The notes under the pieces are model-generated. The model saw nothing but the letters and a program-made list of their open reading frames with translations, did not search any database and was not told the origin of the DNA. A program made the position numbers and the translations under genes. Shown here piece by piece: positions 42,952 through 51,492 of a stretch of DNA of 64,000 nucleotides. Within the stretch, counting starts at the first letter, position 1. Each line of letters begins with the position of its first letter. Source of the stretch: a bacterium (lineage in GTDB: Bacteria > Planctomycetota > JAFGQW01); assembly GCA_030426805.1 (NCBI GenBank), contig JAUHXU010000002.1, positions 434,001 to 498,000 of the forward strand, read 5' to 3'.

Positions 42952-44205
42952 TCAACGCGGAATCGTCGTGTCGAAGACCTCGAGCCAGACCTCCTCGACG
43001 CCGGCGGCGGCGAGGATGCGGAGGACGGCGAGCAACGTGGCGCAGGGGCTCTTGTAGTCAGGCCGGACGAGCCGGGTCTTCGCGCGCTGCCCCGCGACGT
43101 AGGCCTGCAGTGCGGGCATGGTGAACTCCTGTCGCGCCGAGACGACGGTGCCCGCCGGTCGCATCCGATCCCACGTGATGTGGATCGCTGCCCGGTCGAG
43201 GGGTTCGAGTTCCTTCGCCTCGGAGGCGTCGGACTTCGCGAGTTGGAGCATGACGATCTCGCTCCGCACGATCGGGCCGCGGACGAGTCGCAGCGTGAGC
43301 GCTTTCGGCCACCCGGCCGCGACGATCCGGATCGGCGGGCGAGTCGGCGCGCTCCGTCGGCCGCGGGTTTCGTCCGCGTGCGTACGCACGCAACTCGCGA
43401 TCGCGCCGACCACGTCCGCGCACGTCGCCTGGTTGGCCAGCGTGATTTCGACGGGGCGGGTGAAGGCGTCGCCCCAGCCGCGCACCAGTGCACCGCCGAG
43501 TTCGTCGCGGGTCCCCGGGGTGGCGCGCAGCGACTCGCCGTCGATCCGGAACCCCGTGGCTCCGACGTCGATCCGGATCGGGGTGTCGCCGTCGGCGAAT
43601 CCGGTGCTCGTCACGACGGCGCTCGTGTCGTAGGCCGGTGGCGCAGCCGGCGCAAACGCGGCCCGGCGGACGCTCTCGACCAGCAGCGCCGTCGCGCACA
43701 CGATCGCGACGATCCGCCACGCGGTCAGCCCGGTGATCCCCTCGTACGGTTCGTCGTGTGCGCGCAGGATCAGGCGAGCGATCGCATCGAACGTGCACCA
43801 CTTGAGCACGAAGCCGAGCGCGAGCGGCACGGCCGAGGCGACGAGCACGCGGTCGAACATGTCGAATCCGACCGCGCCCCGCTCCGACGCCATCGCCGCC
43901 GTCGCGGCGTAGAACGAGGCGAGGGCTCCGAGGGCGCCCGCCGCGGGCGCGACGTCGCCGAGCAGGCGCAGCGTTCTCGCGTCGTCCGGCGTCGCGTCCT
44001 CTGGGCGCCCGACGAGGGCGCGTCCGGCCGCGATGAGCGGGCGCACCCCGGTCACGAACCAAGCGACGAGCCACGGCTGCACGATGACGAACGCGACCGC
44101 CGCGAGCAGGCGGCCGAGCGACGCATCGGGGACCCAGCGCAGCGCCGCGACGACGATCCCGGCGAGCGCGATAGCGGTCAAGGCAAGCCAGGCGGTCGGG
44201 CGCAT
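42952..44205 (-). CDS. Membrane protein with ExbD-like C-terminal region
   Basis: A 417-residue protein with about five hydrophobic segments in the first ~190 residues (for example LTAIALAGIVVAALRWV, LLAAVAFVIVQPWLVAWFV, VLVASAVPLALGFVLKW). A soluble C-terminal half follows. Its last ~35 residues (LVRPDYKSPCATLLAVLRIL, AAAGVEEVWLEV) resemble the end of ExbD/TolR periplasmic domains, where a strand and helix are followed by VxIxxD-type strands. This is a weak resemblance. The start at 44205 has GGAGGTGACG just before it. It is the last gene of a three-gene membrane operon. Confidence 0.68.
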   Translation of the reverse strand: MRPTAWLALTAIALAGIVVAALRWVPDASLGRLLAAVAFVIVQPWLVAWFVTGVRPLIAAGRALVGRPEDATPDDARTLRLLGDVAPAAGALGALASFYAATAAMASERGAVGFDMFDRVLVASAVPLALGFVLKWCTFDAIARLILRAHDEPYEGITGLTAWRIVAIVCATALLVESVRRAAFAPAAPPAYDTSAVVTSTGFADGDTPIRIDVGATGFRIDGESLRATPGTRDELGGALVRGWGDAFTRPVEITLANQATCADVVGAIASCVRTHADETRGRRSAPTRPPIRIVAAGWPKALTLRLVRGPIVRSEIVMLQLAKSDASEAKELEPLDRAAIHITWDRMRPAGTVVSARQEFTMPALQAYVAGQRAKTRLVRPDYKSPCATLLAVLRILAAAGVEEVWLEVFDTTIPR

Positions 44206-44214
44206 CGTCACCTC

Positions 44215-44871
44215 CTATTGCGTTCCGTAGAGCGCGTATGACTGGGCACCGAGCACGCCGAGCAACGCCACGTCGTCGAAGCTCGTGAACACGCGCCGGC
44301 TCGAGCCGATCCGAGCGAGCGCGACCGCCGCGATCGGTCCGGCGACGAAGCGGCCGACGAGGATCCCGAGCACCGGAAGGAACTGAACGGACCGGAGCAC
44401 CGTCATGTGAAACTCGTGCTCGAACCCGCCTTCGAAGAAGTAGCCGCGGTGTAGTTGCCGGTACCAGACGATCTGCTGGGCGATCGCGCCGACGGCCGCG
44501 ATGCCCACGCCGCCCCAGACGCCCGCGCGCGCGGCGACGACCCAGAAGCGCGCGATCCCGTCGGCGTTCCGGCACCGCCGGAGGTCGAACGAGTACTCGG
44601 CGGCGGCGAGCGCCACGCGCGGACCGGACGCGATCGTTGCAGCGACCAGCGTGACCGCGAGGAGCATGACCATCGGCCAACTGATGAACCACTCCGACGC
44701 CCACCGCACGATCGACCAGTGCACGGTTGCGTCGGGCGCGTTGCCGGTGCGCGGGAACCCACCGGTGCCGGCGATCCACTCCGCGTAGCCGTACATCGAG
44801 AGCAGCGCGACGATCACGACCAGCGGGATTCGCAGCGGGTTCAGGCCGGGAGCACTCTCGCGGGCGGGCAC
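44215..44871 (-). CDS. Membrane protein, unknown, possible ExbB/MotA-like partner
   Basis: A 218-residue protein with four likely membrane segments (LRIPLVVIVALLSMYGYAEW, FISWPMVMLLAVTLVAATIA, VWGGVGIAAVGAIAQQIVWY and LPVLGILVGRFVAGPIAAVA). The topology and its place between two other membrane genes would fit a proton-channel subunit of the ExbB/MotA type, but I see no diagnostic motif. The gene ends 10 bases before the gene at 42952 and starts 9 bases after the gene at 44880. Confidence 0.65.
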   Translation of the reverse strand: MPARESAPGLNPLRIPLVVIVALLSMYGYAEWIAGTGGFPRTGNAPDATVHWSIVRWASEWFISWPMVMLLAVTLVAATIASGPRVALAAAEYSFDLRRCRNADGIARFWVVAARAGVWGGVGIAAVGAIAQQIVWYRQLHRGYFFEGGFEHEFHMTVLRSVQFLPVLGILVGRFVAGPIAAVALARIGSSRRVFTSFDDVALLGVLGAQSYALYGTQ

Positions 44872-44879
44872 AGGCGTGG

Positions 44880-45371
44880 CTATTCCGCCACTGCGGCGTC
44901 GACGAGCGCCGCGAGTTCATGCATCTCGTCGTTCGCCAGCCCCTGACCCGACATCGACACGACGATCAGCACCAGCGCGATCACGGCGCCGATCGGAATC
45001 AGCCACAGGCCCCACGGCGGCCGATCGATGATCCACTGCGACCAGCCGACCATCAGCCCGACGAACGCGATGAACGCGCAGAAGCCGTAGAGGGTCGCGA
45101 TCATCGTCCACAGCGCGGGGTGGGGGCCGAACAGGCCGCGCACGCGGAGCCGTTCGCCGTCGGTGTCGTCGACCGGTACGAAGCTCAGCGTCATGTAGGG
45201 CGACCAACTGTGGCGGCGCGCGTCGCCGATCATCACCTGCGCGTGCGTGTCGAGGACCTCGCCGGTGAGCGCGCCGTCCGATGTTCGGATCGCGTCGCGG
45301 AGCCGTTCGCGCACGACGGTGAGGTCGGTCGTCGTGAAGCGCTCGAAGCGGGGTCGAAGCCGCACGTCCAT
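44880..45371 (-). CDS. Small membrane protein, first gene of the operon
   Basis: A 163-residue protein. The N-terminal ~80 residues are soluble and ExbD-domain-like in length (RLRPRFERFTTTDLTVVRER). They are followed by two transmembrane segments (about 88-110 and 122-143: TLYGFCAFIAFVGLMVGW and WGLWLIPIGAVIALVLIVVS) and an acidic tail. I do not recognise a family. It is divergent from the carboxyltransferase gene at 45570. Confidence 0.65.
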   Translation of the reverse strand: MDVRLRPRFERFTTTDLTVVRERLRDAIRTSDGALTGEVLDTHAQVMIGDARRHSWSPYMTLSFVPVDDTDGERLRVRGLFGPHPALWTMIATLYGFCAFIAFVGLMVGWSQWIIDRPPWGLWLIPIGAVIALVLIVVSMSGQGLANDEMHELAALVDAAVAE

Positions 45372-45493
45372 TCGGGCCTGGCCATCCGTTCACGGGGTGG
45401 GGGGCACTGCCCCGTGATTCTACCCGATTCGGCGGGCGTTGCACGCGCGCGGCGCCGTCGACAGACGACCGTTCTGTCACGAGCCGGTCTCGC

Positions 45494-45522
45494 TTGAACG
45501 CACCGGTGTTTCCCCCTATAGA
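45494..45522 (+). promoter_or_regulatory. Promoter of the carboxyltransferase gene
   Basis: TTGAAC (45494-45499) and TATAGA (45517-45522) are separated by 17 bases, a near-consensus sigma-70 promoter. It lies about 48 bases before the ATG at 45570. Confidence 0.65.
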
Positions 45523-45569
45523 TCCGGCGCTGCGGTAGACGGTTCTTCCCACCTGGAGTGTCACTCCGT

Positions 45570-47120
45570 ATGAGCATGAACGACAAGATCGCCCACCTGC
45601 GCGAGCTGAAGGAGAAGGCCCGGGCCGGTGGCGGTGCGGACCGCGTCGCCCGTCAGAAAGAGGGGGGCCGACTCACCGCGCGCGAGCGGATCGACCTCTT
45701 CTTCGACTCCGGGACGTTCCGCGAGCTCGACATGTTCGCGACCCATCGCTGCGCCGACTTCGGCATGTGGGACAAGAAGATCCTCGGCGACGGTGTCGTC
45801 ACCGGCTTCGGCAAGGTGAACGGGCGGATCGTCTACTGCTTCGCGCAGGACTTCACCGTGTTCGGCGGTTCGCTCGGCGAGGTGTTCGCCGAGAAGATCT
45901 GCAAGGTGATGGATCTCGCGCTGAAGAACGGTGCGCCGGTGATCGGCCTGAACGACTCCGGCGGCGCGCGCATCCAGGAGGGCGTGTCGAGCCTCGGCGG
46001 GTATGCGGAGATCTTCTACCGCAACACGCTGTCGTCCGGCGTGATCCCGCAGATCTCGTACATCCTCGGCCCGTGCGCGGGCGGGGCGGTCTACTCGCCG
46101 GCGCTGACCGATTTCATCGTGATGTGCCGCAAGACCAGTTACATGTTCATCACCGGCCCCGACGTGATCGAGACCGTGACCGGCGAGAAGGTCACGAAGT
46201 CGGAGCTCGGCGGCGCGATGTCGCACAACACGCGTTCGGGAGTCGCCCACTTCGCGGCCGAGAACGAGGCCGAGGGGCTCGACCTGATCAAGGAGTTGCT
46301 CGGCTACATCCCGAACAACAACGCCGAGGACGCGCCCTACGTCCCGACCGACGATCCGATCGATCGCGTCGACGAGTCGCTCGGCGACCTGATCCCCGAC
46401 GACCCGAACAAGCCGTACGACATGCACGAGGTGATCGGGCGCATCGTCGACGAGGGCAACTTCCTCGAGGTGCAGCCGCACTTCGCGAAGAACATCATCG
46501 TCGGCTTCGCCCGGTTCGGCGGCCGCTCGGTCGGCATCGTCGCGAACCAGCCGGCGCAGATGGCCGGCTGCCTCGACATCGACGCGAGCTGGAAGGGCGC
46601 GCGGTTCGTGCGCTTCTGCGACGCGTTCAACATCCCGCTCGTCGTCCTCGTCGACGTGCCGGGCTTCCTGCCGGGCCTCACGCAGGAGTACGGCGGCATC
46701 ATCCGCCACGGCGCGAAGTTGCTCTACGCGTTCTGCGAGGCGACGGTGCCGAAGATCACGATCATCACCCGCAAGGCCTATGGCGGCGCCTACGACGTCA
46801 TGTGCTCCAAGCACATCCGCGCCGACATCAACTACGCATGGCCGACCGCGGAGATCGCGGTGATGGGTGCCGACGGCGCGACCAACATCCTCTACCGCAA
46901 GGAACTCAAAGAAGCGGACGACGCGGTCGCGAAGAAGGCGGAGCTCGTCGCGGAGTACAACGAGACGTTCGCGTCGCCGTATCTCGCGGCCAACCGCGGC
47001 TACATCGACGACGTGATCGAGCCGAAGGACACGCGCGCACGCGTGATCGAGGCGCTCGAACTGACGCAGCTCAAGCGCGACTCGCGGCCGGCGCGCAAGC
47101 ACGGCAACATCCCGCTGTAG
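45570..47120 (+). CDS. Acyl-CoA carboxyltransferase (PccB/MmdA-like)
   Basis: A 516-residue carboxyltransferase of the propionyl-CoA carboxylase beta or methylmalonyl-CoA decarboxylase alpha family. It moves CO2 between biotin and an acyl-CoA. Hallmarks are [20 protein letters not shown], the oxyanion-hole [38 protein letters not shown], and the second-half [20 protein letters not shown] with [15 protein letters not shown]. Length is as expected. ATG at 45570 is used; GTG at 45558 overlaps the likely ribosome-binding site GGAGTG. The partner biotin carboxylase is not in the window. The next gene is a degenerate carboxyltransferase homologue. Confidence 0.93.
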   Translation: MSMNDKIAHLRELKEKARAGGGADRVARQKEGGRLTARERIDLFFDSGTFRELDMFATHRCADFGMWDKKILGDGVVTGFGKVNGRIVYCFAQDFTVFGGSLGEVFAEKICKVMDLALKNGAPVIGLNDSGGARIQEGVSSLGGYAEIFYRNTLSSGVIPQISYILGPCAGGAVYSPALTDFIVMCRKTSYMFITGPDVIETVTGEKVTKSELGGAMSHNTRSGVAHFAAENEAEGLDLIKELLGYIPNNNAEDAPYVPTDDPIDRVDESLGDLIPDDPNKPYDMHEVIGRIVDEGNFLEVQPHFAKNIIVGFARFGGRSVGIVANQPAQMAGCLDIDASWKGARFVRFCDAFNIPLVVLVDVPGFLPGLTQEYGGIIRHGAKLLYAFCEATVPKITIITRKAYGGAYDVMCSKHIRADINYAWPTAEIAVMGADGATNILYRKELKEADDAVAKKAELVAEYNETFASPYLAANRGYIDDVIEPKDTRARVIEALELTQLKRDSRPARKHGNIPL

Positions 47121-47220
47121 CTCGACGTCGGCGCCATCTCGGGGTAGGATCGCGCGGTAGGATCGAACGGTCGGCGGGCGGGCCGCCGGCCTTTCATCGG
47201 CGGCTTGGGAGGGCGAGCGG

Positions 47221-48843
47221 ATGAGCCAGGTTCGTGTCGTCGAGACCGCACTGAACGACGGGGCTCTGTGCGCGACCGGTGCGCTCCCCTCGTCGGACGA
47301 CATCGTGCGCGCGCTGCCGTCGCTCGATCGCGCCGGCTACTGGGCGATCGACGCGTGGGGCGGAGAGGCGTTCGCGCAGTCGCTTCGCGCGCGACGCGAC
47401 GACCCATGGGCCCGGCTCGAGGCCGTGCGGCGGGGGCTCGCAAACACCCGGCTGATGGCGTCGCTCTTCGGGCAGTCGCTCGTCGGCGATCGCCACTTCG
47501 CCGACGACGTCGTCGATGCGTTCGTCGCGCGCGCGGCATCGCTCGGCGTCGACGTCTTCCGCCTCGTCGACCCCCTCAACGATGTCGAGACGCTCCGTCG
47601 CGCACTCGATGCGGTCAAGCGCGCCGGCTGCGTCGCGGTCGGCGCGATCGGCTACACGCGCAGCACGATGCACGACGACGCGTTCTACACGACCGTCGGC
47701 CGTCGCCTCGGTGCGATGGGGTTCGATGCGGTGTGCGTCGACGATCCGGCCGGCGAGATGACGCCTTCGGTGGCCTATCGCGTGGTCCGCGCGTTGCTCG
47801 ACGTCGTCACCGTCCCGGTGCACGTCCGCGCGCACGATCGCCGCGGCGCCGGGAGCGCCGTCGTCCAGAAGGCGGTGGAGGCCGGTGCCGCGTGCGTGCA
47901 CACCGCCCTCGATCCGTGGAGTGGCGCCGGCTCCCTGCCGTCTACCGACGCCGTCGCGTGGATGCTCGAGCGCACCCCGTGGGACCCCGGGCTCGACCCG
48001 GCGTGCTTGATCGAGGGGGCCGAAGCGCTCGGCGCGTCACGGTGCGGCGTGCCGGTGCGCAGTGACCCGCAGGTGCAGCGCGACCGGCCCGTGCCGATCG
48101 CCGTCGTGCGTCGCGTCGTCGAGCGGCTCGGCGAACACGACGCGCTCGACTACGTCGACGACGCGTTGGCCGAGGTCGTCGCGATCCGTCGCGACCTCGG
48201 TGATCCGGCGCTGATCGGACCGATCGCGCACCTCGTCGCCGATCAGGCGGTCGTGCACGTCGGCAGCGGCGAGCGCTACCACACGACGTTGCCCGGCGTG
48301 CGGCGCTACTGCCGCGGGATGTTCGGCAAGCCGCCGCGCGAGATCGACGCGGTCGTCCGTGCGAGCGTGATCGGTGCCGAGTCGCCGATCGTCGGCCGGC
48401 CCGCCGACCGGCTCGCGCCGGAGTTGGGGCCCGCCGGTGCAGCCGGCTCGCTCGATGCGACGGCGTCGCTCGACACCGCGCTCGTGCGTTCGCTCGCACT
48501 CGACGTGGACGAAGACGCGGCGCCGACGTCGCCGCCCGTTCCGGTCCCGCCCGCTTCGGTCCCGGCTGCTCCGGTGGCTCCGGCTTCGGCTCCGGCCGAG
48601 ACCGGCAGCGAGACGGCTGGCGAGTCGGCGTCGGTCTTCGCGCCGGTGGGTGGTCGGGTGTCGGTCGTGCACGTGCAGCCGGGGCAGCCGGTCGTGCGCG
48701 GGCGCCCACTCGTCCAGTTCGACGGCGGCCAGGCCGCGCTCGCACCGACCGGCGGTCGGCTCGTCGAGCTTCTCGTCCAGACGGGCGACCGTGTCGTCTC
48801 CGGCGCGCTGATCGCGAAGGTCGAGGCGGTCGAACTCGTCTGA
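47221..48843 (+). CDS. Degenerate oxaloacetate-decarboxylase-alpha/pyruvate-carboxylase-like protein
   Basis: A 540-residue protein with the full domain order of OadA: TIM-barrel carboxyltransferase (about 1-270), conserved PYC/OADA domain (about 290-420, with SGERYHTTLPGVRRYCRGMF and GKPPREIDAVVR), a Pro/Ala linker and a biotinyl-lipoyl-like domain (about 475-540). Key residues are lost. The RDxHQS motif is replaced by LNDGALC. The carbamylated metal-binding Lys in the KDMAG motif is replaced by DDPAG. HxHTHD reads VRAHD. The biotin domain lacks EAMKM: it reads VQFDGGQAALAPTGG, without the acceptor Lys. It therefore cannot carry biotin and is unlikely to be a normal carboxyltransferase. GGGAGGGCGAG precedes the ATG. 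A scaffold or regulatory role for the upstream carboxyltransferase is plausible. Confidence 0.82.
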   Translation: MSQVRVVETALNDGALCATGALPSSDDIVRALPSLDRAGYWAIDAWGGEAFAQSLRARRDDPWARLEAVRRGLANTRLMASLFGQSLVGDRHFADDVVDAFVARAASLGVDVFRLVDPLNDVETLRRALDAVKRAGCVAVGAIGYTRSTMHDDAFYTTVGRRLGAMGFDAVCVDDPAGEMTPSVAYRVVRALLDVVTVPVHVRAHDRRGAGSAVVQKAVEAGAACVHTALDPWSGAGSLPSTDAVAWMLERTPWDPGLDPACLIEGAEALGASRCGVPVRSDPQVQRDRPVPIAVVRRVVERLGEHDALDYVDDALAEVVAIRRDLGDPALIGPIAHLVADQAVVHVGSGERYHTTLPGVRRYCRGMFGKPPREIDAVVRASVIGAESPIVGRPADRLAPELGPAGAAGSLDATASLDTALVRSLALDVDEDAAPTSPPVPVPPASVPAAPVAPASAPAETGSETAGESASVFAPVGGRVSVVHVQPGQPVVRGRPLVQFDGGQAALAPTGGRLVELLVQTGDRVVSGALIAKVEAVELV

Positions 48844-48851
48844 CCGGACCG

Positions 48852-50075
48852 TCAGCGCGCGCGGACTTGCACCCGTTCGCCGACGGTGTTCAGCATCGAG
48901 CGCAACTCGTCGTAGTCGGGATGGCGCAGTCGGATCCACGCGTTCGCCATGAACCCGCCCTCGACCGGTTGCGTCCGGGAGCCGACCGGCGGGATGTGGC
49001 TGTCGATGAACCACGGCTCGAAGCGCTGTTCGATCTCTTCGAGTCCCTCGTAGCCGACGATCGTGCCGTCGCGGTCCGGACGGAGCGCGATCATGCCGGC
49101 CGCCATCGCGCGGGACGGTCGGCTCGACAGCCGGCCGTGCACGATCGCGTTGGCCCACTCGGTGTAGATGTCGAACTCGTTGCCGGCCCGATACAGATCC
49201 CACGCGCCCACGCCCGGCGGCCGGCAGCCGATCTCCGAGAACTTGAGTCCCTTCGGCCCGAAGAACCACTCCATGTGGGTCGCCGACGTGCGGATGCCGA
49301 GGGCGTCGATCACACGCTTGCCCATCTCGCGGACTTCGGCGTAATCGGACGCGGCGTCGACGCGATTCGTCGCGATGAACTGCGGCGAGATCCAGCGCGT
49401 GCGCATGCCCTCGAGCACGTTGGGGTAGTAGTGCGACACGAAGTCGGCCGCGACCTCGCCGTCGATCGCGATCGTGTCGTAAAACGCCTCGTGCCCCTCG
49501 ATGAACTCCTCGACCGCGACGCTGTGTCCGTCGAGGACGCCGGTCGCTCCCAGGGCGGCCTCGAGTTCGCTGTCGTCCGACACCTTGTAGGTGCCGGCCG
49601 CACCGGCGCCGTCGCGCGGCTTGAGGATCAACGGGTAGCCGACGCGCTTGGCGAACTCGCGCACCTCGGCGGTGTCGCCCGAGCCGATCGATTGCGCGCA
49701 AGCGACGCCGGCGGCACGGAGCGCCTCCTTCATCGCCGGCTTGTCGCGGCAGAGATACGTCGTGTGCACGCTCGTGCCGGGGATGCCGGTCTGTTCGCGC
49801 ACGCGCGCCGCGACCTCGACGTGCGCCTCGACCGTCGCCTCCATCCGATCGACCCACTCGCGCGCCTGCACACGACGCACGGCGTCGAGCATCGACGGCT
49901 CGTGCACGACGCTCGGCACCTGTTCGTACTTGTAGAGCCAGTGGCGGATGCGCGTCGGCAGCGCATCGAGCGGCGCCTCGCCGATGCCGGTCACGCGCGC
50001 GCCCGCTTCGTGCAGCCCGCGAACGAACTGTGCCTGGTTGGACGGAAACGCGGGCTCGACGAAGATCACGTGCAT
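48852..50075 (-). CDS. ATP-grasp ligase, paralogue A
   Basis: A 407-residue ATP-grasp protein. The N-terminal pre-ATP-grasp domain begins MHVIFVEPAFPSNQAQFVRG. The ATP-binding region has YPLILKPRDGAGAAG (about 140-155), VEEFIEGHEAFYD and the metal-binding KFSEIGCRPPG (about 278). Such enzymes join a carboxylate to an amine or thiol through an acyl phosphate; the substrate is unknown. It is a paralogue of the proteins at 53057 and 54295. The ATG at 50075 follows GAGGGACCGC; an upstream extension lacks support. It ends 9 bases after the convergent OadA-like gene stop. Confidence 0.82.
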   Translation of the reverse strand: MHVIFVEPAFPSNQAQFVRGLHEAGARVTGIGEAPLDALPTRIRHWLYKYEQVPSVVHEPSMLDAVRRVQAREWVDRMEATVEAHVEVAARVREQTGIPGTSVHTTYLCRDKPAMKEALRAAGVACAQSIGSGDTAEVREFAKRVGYPLILKPRDGAGAAGTYKVSDDSELEAALGATGVLDGHSVAVEEFIEGHEAFYDTIAIDGEVAADFVSHYYPNVLEGMRTRWISPQFIATNRVDAASDYAEVREMGKRVIDALGIRTSATHMEWFFGPKGLKFSEIGCRPPGVGAWDLYRAGNEFDIYTEWANAIVHGRLSSRPSRAMAAGMIALRPDRDGTIVGYEGLEEIEQRFEPWFIDSHIPPVGSRTQPVEGGFMANAWIRLRHPDYDELRSMLNTVGERVQVRAR

Positions 50076-50160
50076 GGAAGCGGTCCCTCGGATCGGCGCC
50101 TCGACGGGCGCGGTCTGGCCCGCGATTCTACGCGCCGACCCGGGGGAGAGGCAACGCGCG

Positions 50161-51414
50161 CTACTGGATCGTGACGCCGAGGGGGCGCGACACCTGCACG
50201 ATCCGGCCGCTCTGGACGGCGATCGCCGCGACGTAGAACCGGACACCCTGCGTGCCGCCGGGCAGGCGGATCGCGGGGAATGCCTCGCCGCGCGCGCTCA
50301 ACGTGCCGAGGAAGCCGGTGAACAGCTGCGGCAGCGCCTGCGACGCCGCGAACAGTGCGTCCGGCACGATCGCGATCGGACCGGCCGGCGTCGGAATGCC
50401 GGGCCGGAAGCCGAACGACGCGCCCACCGCGTAGGACGCGCCCGGATACGACGGAAACGCGACGTGGAGCTGGTGCGTCGCGCCGGCGAGCGCGGGCGTC
50501 AGTCCGCCGAGGTGGTGGCTGCCGATCTCGGTCAGTCCCATGAAGTCGGTCGCGGGCGTCGTTCGGTTCACGAGCGTGGAGACGACCGCGCCCGAGCGTG
50601 CGACCCGGTGGATCTCGCCGAGCACGCGGCCCGCCCAGATGTCGCCGCTCCGCATGTCGACCTCGGCGCACACGTAGGGGGCGGTGCCGGCGACCGTGAG
50701 CGTCGAGAAGGCCTGCTGCGCGTCGGAGAAACGCAACAGATCGCCCCCGGCATAGATCGCATCACCGGTGCGCGGGTCGCTGGCGAGTTCGCCGAACGGG
50801 ATGAGGCCGGGGACGGGTCCGAGCCCGGTGACGACGCCACCGCGCGAAATCGAGCGCATCTGGCCCGCGCCGTACGCATACCAGCCACCGCCGACGAGGC
50901 GCTCGCAGCCGCCGCCGGCCGGCGTCGGATCGATCGTCGTGATCGTGCCGGTCGGGGTGATGCGGTGCACGCCGAACGACGAGAAGACGATGTAGTCGCC
51001 GTCCTGGTCGAGGATGACGTTGCCTTCGGGGCCGAGAAACGGCGTCGTTTGCCCGGTGATCGTCGCGAGCGTCGTCGCGTTCGCGCCGACGCCGGTGACG
51101 AGCGCGACCGATCCGTTGGCGCTCGTCAGCAGGAACTCGAGGAACGCGATCGATCGATTCGGCACGTCGTTGACGACGTCGAGGCCGACGACGGGCTGCG
51201 CCGGTGGCGACATGAGCGTCGTGATCACGCCGTTGCGATCGATCTCCAACACTTCGCCGGTGAGCGTCATCGCGGCGATTCGACCGGGCGCTTGCGCGTC
51301 GACGGTCGCGGACATCGCGAGTGCGATCGTGCACAGTGCGAGCACGCTCGCGCGTGCGGGTTTGCACGGGCCGGAGACGCGCGCGGGGCGGCGTTGTTTC
51401 GTTGCGACAACCAT
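50161..51414 (-). CDS. Secreted propeller-like protein with C-terminal beta module
   Basis: A 417-residue exported protein. The signal peptide region is SVLALCTIALAMSATVDAQA. Repeated strands such as LEIDRNGVITTLMSPPA, HRITPTGTITTIDPTPA and HRVARSGAVVSTLVNRTTPA suggest a beta propeller of NHL or similar type. The C-terminal ~100 residues (HQLHVAFPSYPGASYAVGAS, then GFLGTLSARGEAFPAIRLPG) are a variant of the shared module. The ATG at 51414 follows GGGAG. It lies downstream of glgA and upstream of the ATP-grasp gene on the same strand. Confidence 0.77.
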   Translation of the reverse strand: MVVATKQRRPARVSGPCKPARASVLALCTIALAMSATVDAQAPGRIAAMTLTGEVLEIDRNGVITTLMSPPAQPVVGLDVVNDVPNRSIAFLEFLLTSANGSVALVTGVGANATTLATITGQTTPFLGPEGNVILDQDGDYIVFSSFGVHRITPTGTITTIDPTPAGGGCERLVGGGWYAYGAGQMRSISRGGVVTGLGPVPGLIPFGELASDPRTGDAIYAGGDLLRFSDAQQAFSTLTVAGTAPYVCAEVDMRSGDIWAGRVLGEIHRVARSGAVVSTLVNRTTPATDFMGLTEIGSHHLGGLTPALAGATHQLHVAFPSYPGASYAVGASFGFRPGIPTPAGPIAIVPDALFAASQALPQLFTGFLGTLSARGEAFPAIRLPGGTQGVRFYVAAIAVQSGRIVQVSRPLGVTIQ

Positions 51415-51492
51415 GATCGAGACTCCCTTCTTCCCGGGCGATCTGCCGAACCCGGGGGACCATACCGGGGTCGTGCGGGACGCGCAACGCAG

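Noticed and set aside
47172..47190. Intrinsic terminator between the carboxyltransferase and OadA-like genes
   Set aside because: A CGGCGG/CCGCCG hairpin with only three T residues after it is too weak to call, and the two genes may be cotranscribed.
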